NCBI GenBank assembly: GCA_026119935.1
Contig: JALRMH010000028.1
Location: 372,001-436,000 of the forward strand
From: Endothia cerciana
Lineage: Eukaryota; Ascomycota; Sordariomycetes; Diaporthales; Cryphonectriaceae
Reading direction: 5' to 3'
DNA: 64,000 bases
Under the pieces are notes generated by a model, which searched no databases, was not told the origin of the DNA, and worked only from the letters and a program-made list of their open reading frames with translations. A program made the translations under genes and the position numbers. Shown piece by piece: positions 23,901-36,213 of this stretch (its first letter is position 1; the number at the start of each line of letters is the position of its first letter).

Positions 23901-26900
23901 CACAAGCAGAGAAGAAAGAAAGAAAGAAAGAAAAAAAAAAAAAAAAAAAAAAAGGACTACTCACATTGCGCCTGTTTCGGCACGCAACCACCCTTGCCGA
24001 GAAGCAGCGGTAGGCTCCGTCAAAGCGACGGATGCGCACAGTCATTTGGAAGTCTTCGCCAGTCCTCACGGCACGGCCCCAGACACTCAGATAGGCCTCT
24101 CGATCGTCAGGGTGGATGCTGGCGTGGGGGTCCGCATAGAGTTCAGCCAGTGTTTGACCACGGTAGGCGATATACCGACTGTTCACCCAGACAATACCGC
24201 CTGCTGGGACGGTGGCAACGAAGAGTTGTGCGGGGAGCGAGTCGAGAATGAGGTCCTTCAGCCTGTCTGTCGGCCAGGCCATCTCTGGAGGACGAGTGAC
24301 TGTCGGCTCGCCCCTCGACGAGGCAGCCTTAGCAGGGATGTTAGAACCTGGCAGCAGCGATTGAAAGGTCGTCGCAAAGTCTCCGCCGTGAGAGTGAAGC
24401 TTCTTGTGCCGATGGTGGGTCTCCATCTTGGACGAGCTCCTCATCTCGACAGCCCGGTCCTCCTTTTGGTCCGTCGGGAATTCTCTGCTCGCCAGTCTCT
24501 TTGGGAGGTTGGCTGAGGCTTGATCCTCGGGTCCCCTCCCAGACACATCTTCGGATGTGTCCATCTCGATAGCATCAGGGCTGAAGCGGCCAGAATCAAG
24601 CATCTCATAAAGTCGGAGTGACGACCGCTTCTCTGACGTTGGGCTATCCTTGGAGCCTCTTCGAGCTCGTTGCGGCGCGGGGGAAGCCTCAGTCTTACTG
24701 GGGGCCTTCATTTTCGTCGTGAAGTAGCTGTCAGGGGCGGCAGGGCCAGCACTGGACACTGCAGGCCGCTTGTCCGCGAGAGACCCGAGACCAGCGACCT
24801 CCCACCCCGGGGTACCACCAGGCGTGCCGGCCGCGCTTCGTGACTGCATGGAGTACTCGCTGGGGCTGGTGAGACTGCCAGCTAGCGATTGGTCTGCCAA
24901 CTCTTCAGAGACGTAATGAAGAATCGCTGGGTCCGTCATCGGCCGTCCGCTGGGATCCACGGCACCAAATCCAGCAATACGCGGTTTCCTGCGGTGCATC
25001 CTGGTGACCTCGGACTCCAGGGTGCTGTAATGGCGACAGAGCGAGAAGGACGTCGCAAGATGCGGTGCCAAGTGCTCGAGTGAGTACCTGAAATTGGACG
25101 GATACGGAATGGTGGGGCTGAGAATCGACAGGATGGCGATGGGGGTCGTCGGTTTCTCCCCTCGCGTGGACTCTCGTTCAAAACTGGCACCGCTGTCGGC
25201 CGCGTTCTCCTTCCCTCGGCGGGACGACCTCTGCTCCATGAGCTTCGGGTCGAGTTTGAAACCGTTCGAGACCCTCGAGAGGAGCGGATGCTTCAACGGG
25301 ATGTGCAACACCGTCCATGCGTTGTCTACCCCGATTGCTTCTTGTGGCCCCATCGACGAGTAGTCGGGGGTCGTCGCAGCAGGGTCGAACGACGACTCAT
25401 CCACCACGGCGTCGGCAAAGAAGGGGTTTTCTTTCGCCTCGGCCCGGATGGCTGGGGACGGGGCGGGTGACTGTGACCAAGGTGAGGGCGGGGCCTGCTC
25501 GTATTCCTCGTACGTTGGGGTGGGTGGCCGACGTGGTTCCCCCTCGGAGATCATCTGATCGATGTTCTGCTGGCCGGACCTGCGCTCGCGGGACAGCATC
25601 TTCATCGACTGGGCAGAGCTGAGGATGTTGGAGAGTTTCGCGGAGGAGTCTGGGCGGGTCTTCCTCCCCCTTCTCCTCTGGCCCTCGGGCGAGTGGCTCC
25701 GTTTTGCGTCTGGGTTCTTGGCCGGCGCGTTTTCCTCGAGATATGGGTAGCTGCGGGTCAATGCGATCACACGCCCACGCTCCAGCACCTTTGCCACGCC
25801 GTGGTGGTCGATGAGCGGATCGGCTTCGTAGTCCAGGGCCTGGAGCAGCTCAAACACCCTCCCATGATTCTCGGGATCCGGTGCCGGTACCTGCCAGGCC
25901 TGGGCGTCCTCCTGCTCCTCAGCATCGTGCTCCGCCAGTGCCTGTCGATTGAGACCCATGTGCGGCGCCTCCGCCTGGGAGCGTTCAGCCTGCGCCAACC
26001 CAGGAAAGAAACTCTTGCTCCGAGGGAACACGCCGGGCCTCTTTGGCGTTGCCGGCGGCTTCGTCGCTGCCACCTTCTTCTGCTTCTCGTCTTCAAAAGT
26101 CCCAAAGGAGTGCCGCGTAGGTAGCTTGGGGCGCAACGGGACCTGCAGCCTGATTGCGTCACCGCCTGTCGTGGAGGGTGGCCCCGAGAAGTCTTCCGCA
26201 CTGCTGAGCATGGTGCTGGTGCCCACCGCCATGTACTCCATGCTGAGGCTATCCTCCTGGCGCGCGTTGTAGGTAGCTTTCTGGCCCCACGGGATGTTTT
26301 CCAGGTCTGTCGAGTCGGCGGGGATAGCCAGGGTCAGCCTTTCCGCCTTGTAAAAGACGGTCATGATGTCGACGACCGTCCTCCACCAGGCGTCCAGGCC
26401 CGGTTCGGAAGCCAACATCAAGGACAGGTCATAGAGGTTCGGGGTGGGAAAGTCCGGGACGCCCCCTGGTTGTGGTGTCTGTGACGCACCGGCTGGCTGA
26501 AAGGCCAAGGCCGACGCCGGGGTGGAAGGGTTGGACATGATCCTGTCCTGAGCTCGAGAGCTCCCAAAGGTCGCCGTGGGCGCAGCAGGCGCGGCCGGTG
26601 AGCCGGGTGCGGAACCGGTCGGCGATAGCGTTGTGAAGGGCCTGTGCAGGGAGGAGGGGTTATAAACAGGAGTGGTCACCCGAGGAAACGGGTAGGATGG
26701 CGTCCGGGGGAAGAAGCCAGGAGTGACGCCGCCGCGGATCGTCTGGCCAGACTCCGTCGAAGTGTTGGTCGAGGCAGTGGACGGGCTGGACTGTATCTGG
26801 CTGGGCGAGCCTGTGGCGGACTCCTCCAGGATCGGCGACACCCTCTTGACATGTTGCGCCGGAGGTGACGAGGCGTGTCTCGCACTGAGCTCTTGCTGTA

Positions 26901-27351
26901 CCATGTCCTTGGTCAGCCTTTCGCGATACTGGCTCAGCTGGCTGGCGGAGTCCTTGTGTGGCCTGGACTCCATATCTCGCCCGTCCCCAACACCCTCGCT
27001 GCCTTCTTTCTCGGCCGGGGGGCTACGCCCCCCGCCAGGGCCCGCCGGGTTGCCGAGGGCCCTGCCGGCCCCGGGCACCGCCGGGACCGAGGAGCTCTTG
27101 GTGACCGCCAGGATCCTCGGGTCCTGGAGGGGCGGCTGGCCCTCCCTTGCGGGGTTCGAGCGGTCCGGCATCAGTGCTGCTGCTGCATCTCCTCGGACTG
27201 TCGGAGGTGCACGATTCCCATGCTCGACCGGGGGGCGGCCGGGTTTCTGGTCCCGCGAGGTCGCCGGGGGCGCGGGGCCGCGAGGATCAAGCGGCTGGCG
27301 TGTGCTGGACGTGGCCTCCGTGATCTCGGCGCTTGAGTTTAACCCTAGCAT
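20937..27351 (-). CDS. Hybrid sensor histidine kinase with GAF-like and PAS domains
   Basis: A two-component sensor: it should autophosphorylate on His, pass phosphate to its own receiver Asp, then to an HPt protein. Exons 27351-23965, 23830-22897, 22739-21226 and 21155-20937 give about 2017 residues. Introns 1-3 (134, 157 and 70 nt) have GTGAGT, GTACGT and GTAAGC donors and join in phases 0, 1 and 0. The first ~270 residues are low complexity. A GAF-like region follows (LYDLSLMLASEPGLDAWWR onward), interrupted by long disordered stretches. PAS 1 covers about 1030-1145 and ends GSYTDIHE. PAS 2 covers about 1150-1330 and ends GSATDIND, with a Ser/Lys-rich insertion inside the fold. The phosphoacceptor is H1364 in SNMSHEIRTPL. 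The N-box (NVIGNAIKFT) lies near 1481, with G boxes DTGRGF and GGSGLGL. The receiver spans about 1893-2012: VEDNPVNQ, D1947 in CDLHMPRKDGY, and the TKP lysine. No transmembrane segment is evident, suggesting a cytosolic sensor. It may belong to the DCC-1-like PAS kinases, but I am not sure of the class. The start codon is the least certain element. Confidence 0.93.
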
Positions 27352-27847
27352 ACCTCATTCGCGCGATTCCATCCGAGGGGCCTTCAGGGTCGGTGTGGCG
27401 GCGGCGGCGGCGACAGCTAGTGTGGAGCCCCCGTGTGTGCGCGTATTCTATCGTGTCGTTATCGAGCATGCACCATGTAGTCGTTCCTCTGGAGACAGGC
27501 GGGTCAGGTCAGAACCGAGCTTGCACCTGGCAATGGGAGGCGGCGGGAGGGTGGTCGTCGACAAAAAGGCTCAACAATTTTAACACAAAGGTCGACGAGA
27601 GGGGGGGGGGGGGTTGACACCAGGAAACAACGAACAGGTCGGCCCAGGCCCAGGGCAGTAGGGTGAGAAGAGAGGTGGGAGGAGGGCGCAGTTTGTCGTC
27701 GACCGAGGTGGATTGCCAGCGAGAGGAGAGGAGAGGAGAGGAGGCGCTGGCGGGTAGCCGAGGAAGGGCAGCTGGAGGCAGGCCAGGTCGCGGATGTGGC
27801 AGGCGTGGCGAGACCGAACAGATACGGTCCTGTGTCCTGGGAAGTCT

Positions 27848-27912
27848 TCTTTTTTTTTTTTTTTTCTTTCTCTCTCTCTCTCTCTCTCTCTCACTCTCTC
27901 TCTCTCTCTCTT
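27848..27912. repeat. T tract followed by TC microsatellite
   Basis: About 15 T, then more than 20 TC units with one A interruption. In the sense of the minus-strand kinase transcript this is GA/A and lies about 500-560 bp upstream of its ATG. Confidence 0.9.
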
Positions 27913-28104
27913 CTTGTCCTGTCAGGTCGTCAGGAGCAATGGCAGAGGGTTGTAGGAGGTTTGAGAGGTCCATGCCTGGGGCGATGACAGTGGCCCCAGG
28001 GCAGGGGAGCAATGACGTAGGTAACCAAGAGCGGATAGCCGAGAGAGAGACAGAGGGCGCCACACGCACACAAACACACCACTACCAACGCCACCACCAC
28101 ACGT

Positions 28105-28105
<1 letters not shown>

Positions 28106-28144
<39 letters not shown>
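28106..28144. repeat. CA microsatellite
   Basis: About 19 CA units, intergenic, no flanking gene. Confidence 0.95.
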
Positions 28145-28147
<3 letters not shown>

Positions 28148-31100
28148 TCAGCCGGGAGAGGGACAAGATGCGACCCGGCAGGGACCGGCAGGGACCAACA
28201 GGACAAGACAGACAAGGTGCTCATGGGTCAACAGCCTGACAGAAGGCGAAAGAGAATGAGGGGATTTGCAGCCAGCTCACTACAATGACATGACAGGTCG
28301 AGGGCACCCACGAGGGACCTGGCTAGTGCAGCAGTATGGTCTGTCCCCCTTCCCCCCCCCCCATCATCAGACAACACAGACAGTGCAGTGAGAGCAGCTG
28401 GTAGGTACCCATCCTCCTTCTGAACTCCAAATTGGCCTGCACGCCTCACTGTGAACACACGCTCCAGGCCAAGTCCACCCTGGAGGGGGAGTCATGGTTC
28501 ATGGATGGCCCAGGTCGGTGGTGGTCACGGTGGCCCACGGGCCAACCCCCCCCCCCCCCTAGGGCTGCCACGGCCTGCCAGGCAGTTGGCTAGGGCTGTG
28601 GGACCCTGGATTTCTGAGGTGCCAGTTTTCAGGTTTTCGTTCTTTGCTCGGCTGGGGTGCGCCTGCTTGGCCGGCCCTGTCAGAGGGTGCCCCTGAGTAA
28701 ACACCTTACGTGCTAATAAGGTTCGACCCACAACGCCATCCCACACCACAGCTCAAACGGTTAGGGAGACACACACATGCAGATGGTACGTACTCACTCT
28801 TACTTGTACATGACATGACAGCGGTTACTCGGCTAGACTCTCTGCCCTCCGCCTCAAAAACCGCATGGTCGAGGGGTGTTGTTGTCCTGACCCGTGCACA
28901 CATACGATCGATCGACGATGCAAATGCTCAGTCGTTCAGGTATCGAGGTTGCAGCCGGAACACCCGCGAGGCCAACATGCTCCGATATCTGTCTTCCTGG
29001 TCCGTCCGTCCCCCCCCCCCCCACCGGATGCACCAGATGCACCCCAGAGATCCTCATCTGCTACCACGTATTGTACGTATATAGTATATATCACGGTGGC
29101 GGGGGGGGGGGGTACGTCGCCATCCTCGCCGCCCCCAAGAGCCCAGCGACAGCCTTATCCAGGCGCATGGTGGCATTGAACGGCCGACCCTCCCTGGAAC
29201 GAACGGGTGGCCCGGCCAGGCCCCCCCGCGTACTGCCGAGGTGCTCCCGTCCCATCCTGCAAGCCACACACGAGAGCTTCCTCGCCGTGCTACTATGCCT
29301 TCTATGCCTCTGTGCCCCTCCGGCAGACCCCGCCGGCCCCTGAACCAGCTCCCATCTCGTCGCCCGAAAGGGGTGGCGGCGGCCGTGGGCCGGATGCAGC
29401 AAGCCATCACCAACCACGACGCCAGCCCCGTCTGATACCATGGCACGTGTGTGGTGGGAGTCTTTCTTCCTGGAACGCGGCTGCGGGACCCTACCATAGT
29501 GCGCACCGTGGCAGCGTGGTAGGTAGGTCGCGGGATGACGTAGTTGGGCGCCCGTCACGGATTCCCCGGGGGGGGGGGAGGTGGGATTACTCTGTCAAAC
29601 TGCTTACGCTGAGGTCTGATCAGGTCGGTCTTAATATAATTACCTAATAATAGAAATCCTCAGGTTTTGGAAGGGGGGAAACCAAAACAACAACGAAAAC
29701 CCCCCCCCCCCAAAAATCCATGTGTTTTTAATCTATACGCGCTTACAAAAACTCGATGCTGAATGCTTGTCCCCTGGGGAGTCTTCTGGTTGTGATGCTG
29801 CTTGCTGTTTGCCGGGGCCCAGGTGGGTGGGGGGGGTGGGGAGGGCCCCATACATACATAGCAGGTAGCCCTAAAACTTGTTCTACTATTACTACTACTA
29901 CTAACAACATGGTAGGATGGCCATCCCTCAGGAAGATCCTCTGGCACGACGGACCCGAGAACGCGAGCGTCCTCCCCCATCCCACACAGCCAGGCTGGGC
30001 AGACAGGGCGAGCAAGTTGCCGCGCGCCTCCGCCCTCTTGGCAAGGGACTACCATGGGACCACAGTAGAAACCCTACGTGCATAGGGATGGAGGGTCCCT
30101 CCTTCGGCCAGAGCCAACTCGGCAGCCTTCCGGGAGCCGCAGTATTCACGAGAGGGACCACGTACGTTCATCTAGCCCTGGCTCACTTCTCCCCCGCCCA
30201 GGCAGTTTTCTTGAACCTGGACCTTCAGTCTGGTTTTTGGGGGCGTCAAACCTTCCCTCCTCCTCCTCCTCCTCCTCCTCCTCTCTCCTCTCCCAGCCGC
30301 GCGATGGGAAGTGGCCTGAGCAGAAAGCCGAATGAGCCTTCGGGATGCGAGCAAGGGTATCGAGATTTGCTGCTGTGCTTTTTTTCCCACGTGGTTTTTC
30401 CCTTGGGATTCCGCCCCCCCCCCCCTTCCTCCTTCCCTCCCACGGGCACTTGGGCTGGGAGGGGGGGGACCTTTTTCGAGTCCCCTGTCCTGATTCATCC
30501 TTTGCGCCTCGAGTACATTGGGAAGGGGGGACATTGGCATGGCCAGGGCTCGGAGAAAAATCAGGAACACGGGGCGGGCCCGGCAGGAACTTGGTCGTCG
30601 GCGTTGTCCCCCCCCCCCCCACACGAGGGCCTCAGCAGCGCGGAATCGTCCAGAAAAAACCAGATTTGTCTCCCGGCACCCTCCCTCACGAAACCTACAC
30701 TGAACCATGCTTCCGACCTTCCCACCGAGGAAGACCCGGGAAGGGGGCGGGGGGACCACCCAGGGCCCAGCAGAACCTGCACGTTTACACTGCCTGCGGC
30801 TGCCGTACCAGGTATGAACACCGGGAGGGGGGAAGGGGTATTAGACTTTCAGGTGAATGGTGTGGATGGTGAGGAATAGCTCATAACAGGACTGCCCCGT
30901 GGGATGGGGAAAGAGGTAAAAAAAAAAATTTGATAAAAAAAAAAAAAGACCCTGGGGGTGGGGGGCTCACTGGTAACATAAGCATGAAGGCCAAACCACG
31001 GTACCGGGGCTCGTTTCCTCCCGACGACGGGGCCGACTTCTTATATCAGGTCGTCTCCCCGGCCCCATATCTCCCTGTCTTCTCTCCCTCTCTCTCGGAC

Positions 31101-31578
31101 TATGGTACATGCAGAGCAACGACCCATGCCAACGATCCACCGCTTGTGAGAAAGGTAACCGGTTTGCGTGGTGGGGTTTCATTGCATTGTCTAGGGGGCG
31201 GTCTGGTCGACTCGGCCGAGTTGCTCGTCTGGGGCCGTTGGTCTGGGGCCGTTGGCCTGGCGTGGCTGGAGGGGGGAGGCCCTCAACAGATGGCTGAGAC
31301 GGCAGCTGGAGGGCGGGATGGGATCGGATTGTAGCCCGGGACGAAGACAAAACCACACGGTCCTCGTATGCGACCGTGACCTGCCCTCCTGTCCTGCCCT
31401 GCCTCCTTCTGTATCATGTCCCCTTGGGCTTCCCCCTCATCGCCTCCTCGTCCTGCTTCCTTCCTGGTGCCTCTCCCAACATCCCCCCCCCCCACCTGGT
31501 GTTGTACATTTACTATCAGTATCCTATGGGTCGTAGCCCCATGAGATTCATCCCTCGCCCCAGGGCGTCCCCCCCCCA

Positions 31579-31603
31579 AACACACACACACACACACACA
31601 CAC
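31579..31603. repeat. CA microsatellite
   Basis: About 12 CA units directly after a short C run, about 390 bp downstream of the phosphatase gene stop. Confidence 0.9.
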
Positions 31604-31987
31604 TGTATCAGAAACGATGTTGCTCCTGTGACGATGACAATGTTTACCAAACAGACCTCATATCCTGATATTCGTATTCATAGCTCTCTCTTGTAAGACT
31701 TCCGTGTGTATGCTTATGCCCTAATCCCCCGACCGCCCGCCGAAGCCGTCCGGAAAACCCAAATGCTTCCAAAGCAACGCAATCTGGTATCTCCTTCCGC
31801 GAAATGCAGAACCCAAACTGGATTGAGCCAAGCAACAATCATGATGAGTGAGGCCTCTCTCCCCTCCCCCTTTCGGAGGCGCTGAGCCCTGTCCCCGACC
31901 ATCCCCGGTCATCCGGACACCACCCCAGTGTTCTTCGAGGCAGGCTGGACAGGGCAACAGTAAAGCAGTATCGGCAATAGTGTCAAA

Positions 31988-32258
31988 TCAATACACGCTC
32001 CCCTTGATACTCCGGTCCTCCCTCTCCGCCTTGTCGATATCGGAGAGCTCGTCCGCATCGTCCTGTGCGCCGCACCTCTCCCGCTCATCGTCGGCGTGTT
32101 CGTGTTCATCATTGCTGCTCGTGGGCGAGTCCCCCAGCCTGTTAGCCATCGTGTTCCGCCCCATCCCGCTCTGGTCACGCTTGGTCCCGCCGTTGGCAGG
32201 CTCGGCCACACCCAGGTCGAGGTGGAGGTTTTCGGCCTTGCCCGTCACGACCTTGGGA

Positions 32259-32306
<48 letters not shown>

Positions 32307-33921
32307 AGCGGCGGCTCCGTCTTCCCGGATGACGACAGCTGGCGCCGCCGCGCGAGCCGCGTGCGGTCGTCCTCGGAGGAGTCCGCGTCGCTATTAGCGA
32401 GCGAGGTCTGCCCGGAGTACGACCCGCCGAAATCCCGACCGCGTGCGTGGAGCCGGTGCGCCGGTGGGGACTTCATATCCATCGCCCGGAGGCGGTCGTC
32501 CACACTGATGAAACTCGGGGTGCCATCCGGGCTGGAGACGGCCTCCTCGCGGGCCTTGGTCACGTCAATCTGCGGCGTACGAGTCTTGCCCCCCGCCTCG
32601 GCGTCGGAGCAGCACAGGTCGTCATCCTCCTCGTCCTCGGACTGGAACCGCCGCGCCTGGTGCCGGCGCACGCCGAGGCCCGAGGAAGGCGTCGACGTCC
32701 CGTTCGTCGTGGGCGGCGTGGCGATGCCGTGGGTGGTGAGCGAGGACGAGACGCTGGCCGCGTTGAGAGGTTTGGCGGAGACGGGGGAGGACGAGGCGGG
32801 AAGGCTCGGGTGGGCTGCGGTGGCGTCGCGCTTGACGAGGTCCGCGAGGGCGGAGCGGATCTGGAAGGACTTGTCGTGGTTGCAGCCGTTCGGGCAGCCG
32901 CCCCAGCGCCGGGGCGCGACGATGGGGGACTGTGACGCCGCGAGGGCCTTGTCGAGCTTGGCGGTATCCCTGCTCGTGGGCACGCCCGGGCCGTTCTTCT
33001 CCCTCTCCTTCTCCCTCTCCTTCTCCTTCTCCTTCTCCTTCTTGAGGGCCCGCTCCCGCCGTAGTTCTGACCAGGTCCGCAGCTTGGTTTCCAGCATGTA
33101 CTTGCCGCTCTCCTGCTTGTTCATGATGAGGAACTCGCAGTGGTTGATGTTTCGGAGGTCTTCAAAGTACTCGACGCTGAAATGGTACCACTTCATGAGG
33201 AAGACGCGAGACATGAGGCCGTGGGTGACTGAAGGAACGCGTGGTCAGCATCCTGTCGTGCCCTCCGGGGCCAGGCGCACATGGGACGGCACCCCAACAT
33301 ACCAAGGACACAGACACTGGCAAAGTCGTCCTCCCCAAACTGCCTCCACAGGCTCTCGTTGAAACCACTGATCCGGTCGTAGGCATCCGCCGCGCTCTCG
33401 CCGTTGGGTATCCTGTAGAAGAAATGCCCATAGTCGGCGCGCTCCTGCCACATGCGCTCCATCTCGGCGGAGCACGGCTGGAAGTTCCCAAAGTCCTGCT
33501 CGCGCAGGCGGGGCTCCTCGTACACCTTGATATTGTTCCGCTTGAACGGCGAGGGCTCGTCCTCGTCCGAGGTCAGGGTAGCGAGTATGCCCTCGGTGGT
33601 CTCGCGGGTCCGGCGGTAGGGGGAGGTGAAGAAGTGCAGCGTGTCGTCGGCCCGCAGCGTGTTGCGTAGCCTCCGGCCGGCGTCGTGCGCCTGGTCCCAG
33701 CCATCCTTGGTCAGCTTTACGCGGTGGTCGGGGATGGTCTGGTGGATATCGCGGTTTTCTGTCCCGGGGGGGGGGGGGGAGGAAGGCTGGTCAGCAATGT
33801 GCCGCTTGCCTACTGGTGGCGTAGGTATGGCAGAGGTGTGGGGGGTCCCGGGTGGGAGAGACTTACTGTTGCCCTCAGACTGGCCGTGTCTGATGAGGAT
33901 GATGAGGCGAGGCTTTGCCAT
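31988..33921 (-). CDS. Phosphoglycerate mutase-like histidine phosphatase with long disordered tail
   Basis: Branch of the histidine phosphatase superfamily resembling yeast Det1-type proteins rather than glycolytic mutase. Exons 33921-33867, 33758-33303 and 33228-31988 give about 583 residues. Introns are 33759-33866 (GTAAGT...CAG) and 33229-33302 (GTATGT, CTGAC branch, CAG), both phase 1. Splicing restores IRHGQSEGNKNRDIHQTIPD; the nucleophile is H12. The second catalytic His is H173 in VTHGLMSRV, and TSPYRRTRET and RIPNGESAADAYDR are also typical. The catalytic domain ends near residue 240. About 340 more residues follow: a KEKEKEREKEREK charged run, a Cys-containing WGGCPNGCNHDKSFQIRS patch, acidic DEEDDD, and an Ala run of 15-17 coded by a GCA-type repeat (32261-32306). 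Substrate is unknown; the tail suggests regulation or scaffolding. It is divergent from the PRKRIP1 gene. Confidence 0.9.
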
Positions 33922-35553
33922 ATCTGGTCAGCTTGCTATCGGCGCCAGGGAAGGTCTGATAGCCAGGTGGGCAGGTCGGGGAGAAGGGGGGCAGCAACAA
34001 CTATGGTGCTGTATCTATAGGCAGCGAGGTAGAGGCGCAACTGGGGAGGGGGAAGGGCCGGCAAGTCACAGGGTGCTCGGGAGGGTAAACGGGGTGGGAT
34101 GTGAGCCAACTCTGGTCAACATTAAACAAGACACGTCCTATGCCAGGACAACAAAGACCGTGCAGAGGTGATGTGTGATGTGCAGAATGTATAGGGCGGA
34201 GTTGTGGAGGCGCGAGGGGTTAGACGGGAGGTAGTGGAGTTGAAGTAAGTAAGTAAGTACCCCTTTGCCTCTGCGTTGTGGGACGGGAGCCATCCGGTCC
34301 AGGACACCCAAGAGATCTGTAGTCGTCGCAACAGCTCGAGACTTGGCCTCGGGAAGGGTCGAGACGGGAGGCGACAGAAGCCGTAGTTACTTGGTGGGCT
34401 GTAAGGTTCCCGAGACGGGGGACAGTGGCGTGTAGTCTGTTTCCGGAGGGGTTCAGCCCGATATGCGGATCCTTAGTTCCGGGCCAGTAGACCGGGTTGC
34501 AGGAGAGTGCATAGGACTTTGGGGGGAGATGCTTCGCAGGCCAGGCAGAGAGAGGTTGTTGGGCGTCAGGTGCGTTCACGGGCTGCGGGTGTGCGCACGA
34601 GATGGAGTCTGTTGGACGACAACCAGACAAGTCTTGTACTATGTACTATGTACGGGACGTTGGGTGGGGATTGTCACCAAATTTACGCTGGACGGGCCTG
34701 GACGGGCCTGGACGGGCCCTATCCCAAGCAGCCGCCATGCCCTATAACATGGCGCTACGTACCCTCGGCAGTGTGTCCTCCCCTCTCCCCTTTCCCCCCC
34801 CCTGGCGTCGTTTCAAAATACAGCCAACCCTATTGGCACCGATGCCGCCCTGGCTCTCTGGCCCTTTTCCAAGTATTCGGGTCGGCCTGGTATTCTGATG
34901 TAGCCCTAACATCCTGCATAATACGACCTGCCGATCAGCTGATTCACCCCTTCCGACCGGCCGACCGAGGGTCAACAGTCGACTGATCTCCTTGCCGATC
35001 AGCATCGACGAGGCGGCAATCGCGGTGGTCCGATTCGCGGTGGTGGATTACAGGTGCCGCCCTCTCGAGGGAAAAAGGAAGATCGCCAAACCGAGTCTGT
35101 ACAACGCATGCGCGGCTGAAAGGAGCCCGGCAGTTGTCGTACTGTTCATCCCGAGATATTCCACTTTCTGTTTGGGTGTTTCGTTTAGGTTGCCCCGTTT
35201 CGAACCGCCGCCGCCGCCGCCGCCGTAACCTTATCTACGCCCTCCGCATAATAAATCCTCAACAGAAAGGCAGGGTCTTACCACCGACACGGGGGGGAGC
35301 GGGGGGGGAAGGCTCACGCGCGGCTATTTTCAACCTCCCCCGCAAGGCCAACGTCGCGCCTAAACTCTTTCGCGCCTGGTCGACCCGTTTTAGGCGCCCG
35401 CCCTGGTGCGTCCGCACAGCCGCAAGCAGGCAGACACCCTCCTCCTCTCCAATACTACTGCACGACAATCACACAAACAGGCCCCAGCTCAGCAGCAGAG
35501 GAAGGCGGACAGGAGACCCCGGTACCCGCCTGCAGCAAGCCCTTCTCGTCAAC
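33922..35553. other. Divergent intergenic region
   Basis: About 1.6 kb separates the divergent phosphatase and PRKRIP1 genes and presumably holds both promoters. A 10-bp tandem repeat lies at 34690-34718 and a CCG trinucleotide run at about 35206-35225. The frame of the downstream gene stays open upstream of its ATG, but the sequence looks like leader rather than protein. Confidence 0.55.
34690..34718. repeat. 10-bp tandem repeat GGACGGGCCT
   Basis: Nearly three perfect copies in tandem in the divergent promoter region. The unit contains GGGCC, so it could also be a cluster of identical protein-binding sites. Confidence 0.85.
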
Positions 35554-36195
35554 ATGTCCGCCCCGGGCCCCGAGGCGATCCCCGTCTCCGCCGACCCGCG
35601 CTCCAGGCGCCCCGTCAAGAAGCGCGCCCTCACCCCCGTCTCGCAGCAGGCCTCGCAGCTCGACAGCCTCTTCGCGCGCCCCGAACAGGACATCCGCATC
35701 CCCTCCGGCCCGCCCGACCCCAGGCGGAAGCTGCCCCTGCCGCCCGAGATCGTGACAAACGTCCAGGGCTCGTCGGCCGGTGCCGGTTCTGGCGAGTTCC
35801 ACGTCTACAAGGCCGCGAGGCGGAGGGAGTATGAACGGCTCAGGATCATGGATGAGGAGGTGAGGCAGGAGGACGCGCAGAGGGAGTTCGAGGAGACGAA
35901 GAAGGTTCTGGAGGGGGAGGACCGGAGGAAGACGGAGCGCAACCGCGCCAAGAGGGAGAAGATGAAGGCGAGGAAGGAGAAGGCCAAGGCGGGCAAGAAG
36001 AATGGGGCCAAGCAGGCAGACGGCGCCGTCGCTGCTCAGGGTAGTGGTGTCAAGGCGCGGGTGGTTGGGGCCAGGAGTGAGGGTGAGGACGGCGAGGCTG
36101 GGAACGGCACGATGGATGTCGATACCAAGGACGGGGAGGCTCCTCAGGCGACGGCGGCTGACACCCCGGGCCTGCTCATACATGACGACGATTGA
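35554..36195 (+). CDS. PRKRIP1-like (DUF1168) nuclear protein
   Basis: Single exon, 213 residues. The family hallmark is the block PPEIVTNVQGSSAGAGSGEF followed by HVYKAARRREYERLRIMDEE at about residues 65-115. Human PRKRIP1 (C114) binds double-stranded RNA and is found in spliceosomes, so a nuclear RNA role is expected. After the hallmark comes a long Lys/Glu/Arg-rich helical stretch (about 115-150) and an Ala/Gly/Asp-rich disordered tail ending in HDDD. The ATG at 35554 gives a normal family length and follows a CAAC context; the longer upstream reading frame does not look like protein. The gene converges on CCT3 with only 170 bp between the two stop codons. Family call is confident; function in this fungus is inferred. 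Confidence 0.9.
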   Translation: MSAPGPEAIPVSADPRSRRPVKKRALTPVSQQASQLDSLFARPEQDIRIPSGPPDPRRKLPLPPEIVTNVQGSSAGAGSGEFHVYKAARRREYERLRIMDEEVRQEDAQREFEETKKVLEGEDRRKTERNRAKREKMKARKEKAKAGKKNGAKQADGAVAAQGSGVKARVVGARSEGEDGEAGNGTMDVDTKDGEAPQATAADTPGLLIHDDD

Positions 36196-36199
36196 GCAG

Positions 36200-36213
36200 G
36201 GGTTCGCGAACCC
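36200..36213. other. Perfect 14-bp palindrome between convergent stop codons
   Basis: GGGTTCGCGAACCC begins 5 nt after the PRKRIP1 stop and lies within the 170-bp gap to the CCT3 stop. It would form a stem in either transcript and may affect 3'-end formation. No direct evidence for a role. Confidence 0.5.

Larger units (their letters stand above)
27352..31987. other. 4.6-kb intergenic region rich in simple repeats
   Basis: No supported gene. The part next to 27351 is probably the promoter and leader of the kinase gene. Simple sequence includes a G13 tract (27601-27613), a T/TC tract (27848-27912), a CA microsatellite (28106-28144), C or G tracts at 28546-28559, 29010-29022, 29101-29112, 29701-29711, 30414-30425 and 30608-30620, a CTC trinucleotide run near 30258-30284 and a CA microsatellite at 31579-31603. 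A 15-bp direct duplication (TCTGGGGCCGTTGG core) lies at about 31228-31257. Confidence 0.6.

Noticed and set aside
23836..24516. 226-codon plus-strand frame over the kinase
   Set aside because: It runs through an A tract and antisense to conserved PAS coding sequence.
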